A stretch of DNA of 64,000 nt from Halicephalobus mephisto (Eukaryota > Nematoda > Chromadorea > Rhabditida > Panagrolaimidae): positions 1-64,000 of the forward strand of contig SWDT01000091.1 of the NCBI GenBank assembly GCA_009193035.1. Reading direction: 5' to 3'. The notes beneath the pieces were generated by a model. The model did no database searches, was not told the origin of the DNA, and worked only from the letters and a program-made list of their open reading frames with translations. Made by a program: the position numbers and the translations under genes. Shown here piece by piece: positions 56,161 through 64,000 of this stretch (positions are counted from its first letter, which is position 1; each line of letters begins with the position of its first letter).

Positions 56161-57790
56161 CAAGTTTTATTTCGAAGATTTTATTTCTTTGAACAATGTA
56201 ATTTTATTTTTCCTTTAACGTCATTTAATTAAAGTATTTATACTTTTCGGATGACTTTTGATTAAATTTTTATTTCGGAAAACTTATAGTTATTCGTTGT
56301 AGAACCATTCTTGATAGTTTTTCGTTTTAAAAATATTTTGAATTTAAAAAATTTCTGCTTTTTCGGTGATCTTTGATAAATTTTAAAATTTAATTTTCTC
56401 TGCAGAATCATTTATTGTTAATTTTCGTTTCAAGAATATTCTCAATCGAAAAAGTGATCTTTAATAAATTTTAAAAATCAGTTTCCGTTACAGGATCATA
56501 AGAAATTGACTTTCGTCACAGGACCATGAAAAATTAATTTTCGTTACAGGACCATGAGAAATTGATTTTCGTCACAAGACCATGAAAAATTAGTTTTCGT
56601 TACAGGACCATAAGAAATTGAGTTTCATTAAAGAACCATTTATAATTATTACTTATTTTAAAAATATTTTCAAATTTAAAAATTCCGCTTTTTCGATGAT
56701 CTTTGATAAACTTTAAAATTAAGTTTTCGTTTCAAGACCATGTAAAATTGGTTTTCGTTTTAATAGTCTTTTTAATTAAATAATTTTTATTTTTTCGGTG
56801 ATCTTTGACAAATTTCAAACTCGTTTTTATTGCTGAAATTTCAGACAAAATTTTATTTTTATTTTATTTTTTTTAATTTTTTAATTGAAATATTTTTAAT
56901 TTTTATAAATTAAAATAAATAATAATTTCAAAAATGACGAAATTGAGTAAATTTTCATGTTTTCAAAAAACATTTATTTTTGACTTTTATAAAATTCAAA
57001 AACAAACTTAAAGGTCTAAAACGAAAATTGCTATTTTTTATTTTGTCTCAGTTGGAAATTTCTGTCATACTGTAAATTGTCTTATTTTAAAATTTTTATT
57101 TTTAAAACCTAATTTTTTTTATTTTAAAGATTTTTAGAATTTTTTATTTTTAAAATTAAAATTTTTCTATTTTTTAAAATTTTTTCTGTTTTTTAATTTT
57201 ATATTTTTTAAAGTTTTTTTATTTTAAAGATTTTTAGAATTTTTATTTTTATTTTTAAAATTTAAATTTTTCTATTTTTTTAAATTTTATTCTGGTTTTA
57301 AAATTTTTATTTTTCTATTTTCTTATTTTTAAAGAATTTTTTGAGTTTTTTTATTTTAAAGATTTTTAGAATTTTTATTTTTATTTTTCTATTTTTTAAT
57401 TTTCTTATTTTTAAAGAATTTTTTGTTTTTTTATTTTAAAGATTTTTATTTTTATTTTAAAATTTTTATTTTTCTATTTTTTAATTTTCTTATTTTTAAA
57501 GAATTTTTTGAATTTTTTTATTTTTTAAAAATTATGTTTTGATCGTGAGGTCTCTAAGAAGACCATAAATCGTTGTTCTTCTTGAGCAACTTCAATTTTA
57601 AAAAATGACAGTTATTGTTTTACGATATTGAAATTGCTTATTTGCTCTAAACGATCGCTCCAGGGGTTCCAGACTCGAAATTGAAAGAAATTTTTTGACT
57701 TTAGGTACATGTTTGAAAATTGTTAAAATTGTTTTGAATTTGTATAAAAAGTAATTTATTTGTTTTTTTCGAAATTTTGCAATTTTTTAA
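56161..57790. other. AT-rich stretch with degenerate repeats
   Basis: At 56480-56750 units around AAATTGATTTTCGTCACAGG-type sequence with GACCATGA recur at about 40 bp. From 57110 to 57530 TTTTTATTTT(A)AAAGATTTTT units recur. No gene is visible. Confidence 0.6.
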
Positions 57791-57814
57791 AAATTAAAAT
57801 TTTTTTGACGTTCT

Positions 57815-58095
57815 TTGATTTTTATAATTTTTATTTTTTAATAAATTTTACATTTTATAATTTTTATTTTTTAATAAATTTTATATTTTATAATTTTTAT
57901 TTTTTTTATAAATTTTACATTTTATAATTTTTATTTTTTAATAAATTTTATATTTTATAATTTTTATTTTTTAATAAATTTTATATTTTATAATTTTTAT
58001 TTTTTAATAAATTTTACATTTTATAATTTTTATTTTTTTTATAAATTTTACATTTTATAATTTTTATTTTTTAATAAATTTTACATTTTATAATA
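57815..58095 (+). repeat. ~33-bp tandem repeat of TTTTATAATTTTTATTTTTT
   Basis: CATTTTATAA or TATTTTATAA recurs about every 33 bp, for example at 57851 and 57884, giving around eight copies. Confidence 0.8.
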
Positions 58096-58289
58096 AATGT
58101 AATTTTTTAAATTTATTTTTTTAAAGTTATTTAAAATTTTTCGAAACGATTTATAGTCCGTTTTGTGGATTAATGGATATGTATTCAGAATCCAGGAATC
58201 CTGTTTTTTTGAAAATTCTTCCAGAGCAAAAAAAGATAAATAAAAACGTAAATATTCATGTATAAAAAATTCAAATTTGGTCATATTAT

Positions 58290-58790
58290 TTTTTGAGACA
58301 AGTTATATTTTATTTCGTAATTTATTGGATATATATTTAGAACCTATTATCTGCTTTTGATATATAATCCTTCGGAGCAGGATACTAAAACAAAAATGTA
58401 GGAATTTATATATCGAAAGTTAGGATTTAATCGAAATAGTTTGTAAAAGAAATTATACATTATTTCGTAATTTAGTGAATATATATTCAGAAATCGTTAT
58501 CTGTTTTTGATATACAATCTTTTGGAATGAAATATGTATACAAAAATGTAGGAATTTATATATCGAAAGTTAGGATTTAGTCAAAGTAGTTTGTAAAACA
58601 AGTTATATATCATTTCGTAATTTAGTAAATATATATTCAGAAATCGTTATCTGCTTTTGATATATAATCTTTTGGAATGAAACATCTATACAAAAGTGTA
58701 GGAATTTATATATCGAAAGTTAGGATTTAGTCAAAGTACTTTGTAAAACAAGTTATACATTATTTCGTAATTTATAAGATACTCAAAATC
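58290..58790 (+). repeat. ~150-bp satellite, three copies
   Basis: GGAATTTATATATCGAAAGT recurs at 58401, 58551 and 58701. TTATTTCGTAATTTA and a TCGTTATCTG(C/T)TTTTGATAT segment lie at fixed places in each unit. Confidence 0.85.
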
Positions 58791-59577
58791 GATTATTTAT
58801 TTTTAATGACATTTTCCGGAAATTAAAGTTTAGTAAAAGTGCGAAATTTTATATATTACGTGTTCAAATTTTAGGATGTTAATTTTCGAAACAAATTATA
58901 ATTTATTTTGTAAATTATCAAATAATTATTTAAAATTCCTACTCAATTACTACTTAATATTCTTCTACAACTAGAAAATCAAATAAAAATGTGAAATTTC
59001 ACATATTAAAAATAAAAAAATCGCGATAAAATTTATTTTTAAAATTTTAATTTGAAAATTTTTTATCGATTTTAATAATTTTTAAAAATTAAACAAACTT
59101 CATATTCGTCATATTTGCCGAATTAGTCGTCTGCAAAAACGTCGAAAAACAAAAATTAGGATTTACGGATTTTCTGGATTATCTCGTTTTAGAGAACTGT
59201 CTACAGAAATTCACTGACAAATTCGGAATGTACTCAGGGAGATCCCCAGTTTGATTTTTGATCCACTTCAAAGACCCAATTTGACTGAAGTGAGTTTTTT
59301 ATTTTCGAAAATTCTTCAGTTTTTTATTCGAAACAAATAATAATTAACTTTTACCATTTCTGGAAAGTTTTTATATAAAAATGAATTTTTATAAGGCGGT
59401 ATTTGGGACGTTCAAGGTGGTGATTAATTTCTTAGATCCAGTCCTATTAGACCTATTCAGTTATTCCATCAGAGCTGATTAGATGACGAGGTTTCAATAA
59501 GTGATCCAACTTGAAGAATCTCTAGAAAATAATCCAATAATGTTCCAAAATGGGTATTAAAACAAAATTAAAAAATC

Positions 59578-59960
59578 ATCCAAATTAGTCACTGTCCCTG
59601 TAATTTGTATTAGTTTTTTGACTATTAAAAAACATCTGTAAAGTAATTTTGGATAGTGATTAGACATTTGAAATGAGTCACTATTTTATTTTATCAAAAT
59701 TTTGTAGGAAACCGCTTTACAAATTGCATGGATAGTGTTTGGGAAAAGTAAAAAATCATCCAAATTAGTCACTATCCCTGCAATTTGTAGTAGTTTTTCG
59801 ACTACTAAAAAACAGCTGTAAAGTCATTTTGGATAGTGATTAGACATATTTGAAATGAGTCACTATTTTTTTCTATTAAAACTTTGTAGGAAACCGCTTT
59901 ACAAATTGCATGGATAGTGTTTGGGAAAAGTAAAAAATCATCCAAATTAGTCACTATCCT
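59578..59960 (+). repeat. ~180-bp satellite with GGATAGTG motifs, about two copies
   Basis: CATCCAAATTAGTCACT recurs at 59578, 59757 and 59939. Each full unit also contains TTTTGGATAGTGATTAGACA and GGATAGTGTTTGGGAAAAGT, linking it to the dispersed GGATAGTGACT family. Confidence 0.8.
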
Positions 59961-60414
59961 CTTTTTTGTGAAAATAATCTTTTTAAGAATTCTTACAAGA
60001 TTAAAAATATATTTTAAAGTGATTTTAAATTTTTTTCTTACAAATGGAAGAAATACCTACTTGTTGAATCTCGGGCTGAAGACGCACGATAATCTGATTT
60101 CTTCTGACAGAATTTTCAATGAATTCTGAATCCGTTTTTGAAAGCTTTTATATTTAGCAAATAAAAGAAGACACAACTTTAATTCGAAAAGTTTTCCAAA
60201 AAATAACAAATTTAAGTCGAGTTATTGTGTCCGACTCGGGACCGCTGGCCAAAGTTTAAAAATTCCTCTAACTTTTTTAATTATTTTTAAATTACTTTTT
60301 ATTTTGAAAAATTCTAATTAATATTAGTAATTTTCCGGAACTGTATTTTAAAATAAGTAAAATAGATTTAACAATAATCCTGGAAAGCACTTTCCACCAT
60401 GTAAGTCGTACTAT

Positions 60415-60800
60415 TATAAAAATTAAAAACAATTTTTTTGAAAATGTCTCGAGATGAAATTTTAGGAGTTTTTAGAAACTAAAATATTTGAAATAATAAT
60501 TTTGTAATTTATAAAGATTTTAAAAATTAAAAACAATTTTTTTGAAAATGTCTCGAGATGAAATTTTAGAAGTTTTTAGAAACTAAAATATTTGAAATAA
60601 TAATTTTGTAATTTATAAAGATTTTAAAAATTAAGAAAAATTAAAAACAATTTTTTTTGAAAATGTCTCAAAATGAAATTTTAGGAGTTTTTAGAAATTA
60701 AAATATTTGAAATAATAATTTAGTAATTTATAAAGATTTTAAAAATTAAGAAAAATTAAAAACAATTTTTTCTTGGAAATGTCTCGAAATGAAAATTTTA
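60415..60800 (+). repeat. ~104-118-bp tandem repeat, four copies
   Basis: GAAAATGTCTC(G/A)(A/G)(G/A)ATGAAA recurs at about 60440, 60544, 60658 and 60776, followed by TTTTTAGAAACTAAAATATT. Confidence 0.85.
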
Positions 60801-61829
60801 GACATTTCTAAAATCTTAGACTTCAAAAATTAATTTAATGTTTTTATTCAATTTTTGAAGATTTCAGAAATTTAAATAAAATTTTTAAAATTTCAAAGAT
60901 TTTCGAAATTTTTAAAATTTTTACAAAATTATAATTTTTTTTTATTTTTAAAATTAAAAAAATAATTTTAAACTTAATAAACAATAAAATTACAAATTAC
61001 CGTAATTTTGTTAGAAATATTCATTTTTAAAATTTCTAATAATATCTTTTTTTTCTTTTGTTCAAAATTCTCAGAAATTTGCACTTGACCATTTTTATCA
61101 TTTTTTGAACTTCTTTTCAGAATCCCGTGAAATCGAATTATTTAACTTAAAAAAAGTTGCGATTTTCTCTATTTCTGAATTCAAAAATCCAAAATTTCTG
61201 AAATTCGAGATTTGGACTCTGGTACTTGAAAATTTTTAAAAAATTCAAATTTAAAAATTTTTTTTACTTTTTTTTTAAATTTAAAATTTTGGAAAAATTC
61301 AAATTAAAAAAATTTTTTTTTACTTTTTTTTATATTTAAAAATTTTATTAATTTTTTTTAAATTTAAAAATTTTATTTATTTTTTTTTAATTTTAAATTT
61401 TTTTATTTTTTTTTTGAATTTTAAATTTTTAAACTTTTTTTTTTAATTTTAAGTTTTTCGAAGTTTAAACTTTTTTATTTTTCGTAAAAAAAGTTTAATT
61501 TTTTTAAAGTTGAATTTCAATTTTCAATGAAAAAATTTTCCTTCATTTTAACAAATTGCGCGAGTTTGATGACTCGGGTTGAATTCGTGGAAGCGATAAA
61601 ATTTTTTCCTCGTCCAGTTTCGGAAGGATAACAAATTCAATTCCGTTTCACGGCCAACAACTGTTTGGAAAACAAAAGTTTGGTTTTTATCGAAAAATTT
61701 GATTAAAATTGATACTTTTTGATTTCGTACTAAAAATGTAAAATTTAAAAATAAAAAAATTTTTAAATTTAAAAAAGTTTAAATTTAGCAAGTACTTCGT
61801 TAGGTCAAGTGTTCTGAGTATTAGTTGAT
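60801..61829. other. AT-rich stretch
   Basis: Long T runs and AAATTTTTTTTT-type sequence dominate (especially 61200-61520). No gene is visible. Confidence 0.6.
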
Positions 61830-62300
61830 TTCTAAATTTCTGAAACCATATATATACGGAATTCGATAAATTAGTGGTCCCAACTGGAAAGTTCCAAAAT
61901 TTCGTGCTGAAATAACTTTTAAATATTTTGTTATAAACATTTTTATTTTGATAATGGTACGATTTCTAAATTTCTGAAACTATATACGGAATTCGGTAAA
62001 TCAGTGGTCCCAACTGGAAAGTTCTGAAATTTCGCGTTGAGATAATTTTTCAGAATTTCGTTATAAATATTTTTATTTTTTTAAAATAATAATGTGATTT
62101 CGAAATTTCTAAAACCATATACACTAAATTGTTCAATTTTCGGTCTCAACTGGAAAGTTCCAAAATTTCGTGCTGAGATAACTTTTAAATATTTTTGTTT
62201 TTTTAAATGATAATATTCCAAAATTTTACATAGTCACATGAACGTTAAAATAAAGTTTTGGTCTCAATCCGAAAGTTGCGAAATTTACATCGAACCAACT
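61830..62300 (+). repeat. ~130-bp degenerate tandem repeat, three to four copies
   Basis: (G/C)GTC(C/T)CAACTGGAAAGTTC recurs at about 61875, 62007 and 62143, with a weaker unit near 62261. TTTCTGAAACCATATA precedes the cleaner copies. A related sequence (GTCTCGACTGGAAAGTTTTA) appears at 54891 and 55070. Confidence 0.75.
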
Positions 62301-63025
62301 TTTCGGAATTTTATGATATTTTTATTTTTTTTATAATAGGATTCTGCAACACCGAAAGAGGACATAAACGTCAAATTCCATTGTTTTTTTTTTCGGCAAA
62401 AAAAATTCACGTCGAAAATTTTTTATTTTTGCTGTAGCACTAGAATCAGAACACAAAATACCATTTTTGTTTCACTTCGCCGATCCGTTTTTGAAACCAC
62501 GACAGTCTATGATTAGATTACAATTAACCTGTGTTTGATGTCTGATTCTGATTCCCAGCTTGTCCTCCATTATTCGTAAATATTCGGAGAACTTGTTGAG
62601 GCTACTTCTTCACAATCCCTCAGGCAGTCTGTGATGATTCTTGCTTTTATTTGTTCGTAATATTATGTCATTGTTGAGGTAGAAGTTGGTCCTGACACGA
62701 CTAAAACAGGAATTGCTCACATGCGAGGCACCGTAAGAAAGTCGTTTTTGGCTTGTGGTCTAACCTCCGTGCAAAGCCTATTATTGACAAGGATCCCTAT
62801 TATTCGTGGCTCCCATTTCCCATATTGTCGAGGACCAACCCAGAAACCACAACATTATTTTGTATATCCTTGGAATCTACTGTACCTGACTACTTTGATA
62901 CAAGTTTTTTAACTGGTTGGAAATCTAGTTCCTCGATCGTAATCCAACTAGGATCTCGTGGTTGCCAGTCACGTGTACTACCGCTATCCTACCGAGGAAC
63001 GTACAGGGTATCAAGACTATTCATT
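62301..63025. other. Mostly unique segment, no gene assigned
   Basis: This is less AT-rich than its surroundings. A 131-codon frame at 62753-63148 runs into the 63-kb satellite and shows no motif, signal or splice context. GTCCTGACACGACTAAAACA at 62691 resembles the end of the MITE at 36408. It could hold a relic of a mobile element. Confidence 0.35.
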
Positions 63026-63029
63026 ATAT

Positions 63030-63640
63030 ATCAAAAGTCTTGTATCATACAAATAATAGAAAGTGAAGTAGCTACCGAGTCTTTTAGGGACTTTCGTGCT
63101 AGGACCCTACTCTCTTACGATGTTTTAAACACTCGTAAAACTATTTAATTCTTGTATTTTATCATATATCAAAAGTCTGTTGTCTTGAAAAGTATATCCA
63201 AAAACCTATAACATGAAGTAGCTACCGAGTCTTTTAGGGACTTTTGCGCTAGAACCCTACTCTCTTATGATGTCTTAAACGCTCATAAAACTATTTAATT
63301 ACTGTATTTTATCTTATATCAAGTCTGTTGTCTTGAAAAGTATATCCAAAAAACTATAACGTGAAGTAGCTACCGAGTCTTTTAGGGACTTTCGTGCTAG
63401 GACCCTACTCTCTTACGATGTCTTAAATGCTCATAAAACTATTTAATTACTGTATTTTATCATATATCAAAAGTCTGTTGTCTTGAAAAGTATATCCAAA
63501 AAACTATAACGTGAAGTAGCTACCGAGTCTTTTAGGGACTTTTGCGCTAGAATTCCGTTCTTTCGCGATGTCTTAAACACTCGTAAAATTATTTAACTCT
63601 TGTCCTTTATCCATTTTTTTGACAAGTTATCGAGATGTTC
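63030..63640 (+). repeat. ~149-bp satellite, four copies
   Basis: GCTACCGAGTCTTTTAGGGA recurs at 63072, 63221, 63369 and 63519, with TATCAAAAGTCTGTTGTCTT and CCCTACTCTCTTA(C/T)GATGT at constant spacing. The middle units are nearly identical; the last is shortened and diverged. Confidence 0.9.
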
Positions 63641-64000
63641 AAGTTGTGAATTTCGAATCTACTTCCTGTTGGTTTCGAAAAATGTTCCTGGTCTAAAATA
63701 ATTTAATTTTCAATTTGACTAAATGTTATCAATGTCACGTTTTAAATTTTTTGAAAATTAGATTTTTTATTTTTTTAATGATATATGTGCTTTTTAAATT
63801 TCGTTTGTACCATTTTACTGATGTTGGCAAAGTGTCCAAAATGCCAAGTTTTAATTTTGGCAAAGCGTTCTCAAAATCAAATTTTTTAAATTTATAAATC
63901 TTAAAATTCATTTTTTATCCAACTACGAATTTGGCGAAATATCTAAAACGTCAAATTTTAGATTTTTTAAAAATAAAATTCTTAATTTTTTAAAAAATAA

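Noticed and set aside
62753..63148. 131-codon frame as a gene
   Set aside because: It runs into the 149-bp satellite, has no motif or splice context, and its ATG lacks a nearby acceptor.

Overview
The window is AT-rich nuclear DNA from a nematode, most likely a rhabditid close to Caenorhabditis. The evidence is short introns (many of 45-60 bp) ending in TTTTCAG-like acceptors, coding starts placed just after such acceptors as expected for spliced-leader trans-splicing, a chemoreceptor of the nematode Srh type, and mrg-1, sars-1 and annexin genes of nematode or metazoan form.

Region 1 (1-24 kb) is a fast-evolving cluster of large, modular P-loop GTPase genes. Gene A (46-5350, +) carries three tandem G domains behind a Cys-rich zinc module. 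Gene B (10727-6696, -) has the same Cys-rich module, a second Cys/His domain and one G domain. Gene C (11302-13380, +) keeps the tail of a G domain plus the Cys/His domain but no P-loop. Gene D (13535-16647, +) has a helical N-terminus, a long N/Q/E-rich linker, a small conserved domain and one G domain. Gene E (22253-23942, +) has D's small domain but no G domain. The G domains resemble the AIG1/DUF8206-type GTPases known from fungi and scattered animals. A, B and C carry frame-breaking lesions, while the conserved genes elsewhere in the window are intact. The G domains form a patchwork of nearly identical nucleotide blocks, which points to gene conversion. An apparently intronless Srh-like receptor (18404-19417) and a decayed SF1 helicase (about 19957-20845) lie between D and E.

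Region 2 (24-33 kb) holds a tRNA-like element, one orphan terminal exon and a seven-exon annexin (27111-32994) whose calcium loops look degenerate. Its introns contain two long inverted-repeat (MITE-like) elements.

Region 3 (33.8-50.4 kb) is gene-rich on the + strand: mrg-1 (chromo barrel plus MRG domain), two tandem paralogous 7-TM receptors resembling class B/adhesion GPCRs with a six-cysteine ectodomain and no visible GPS, and cytosolic seryl-tRNA synthetase. The introns and spacers around the second receptor are packed with several MITE families.

Region 4 (50.4-64 kb) shows no convincing gene. It is AT-rich DNA made of tandem arrays with periods from about 30 to 180 bp, including a palindrome array built on CGCTTAA/TTAAGCG and a dispersed family built on GGATAGTGACT/AGTCACTATCC. 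Exon models were assembled by hand from reading frames and splice signals. Family names come from motif recognition without any database search.
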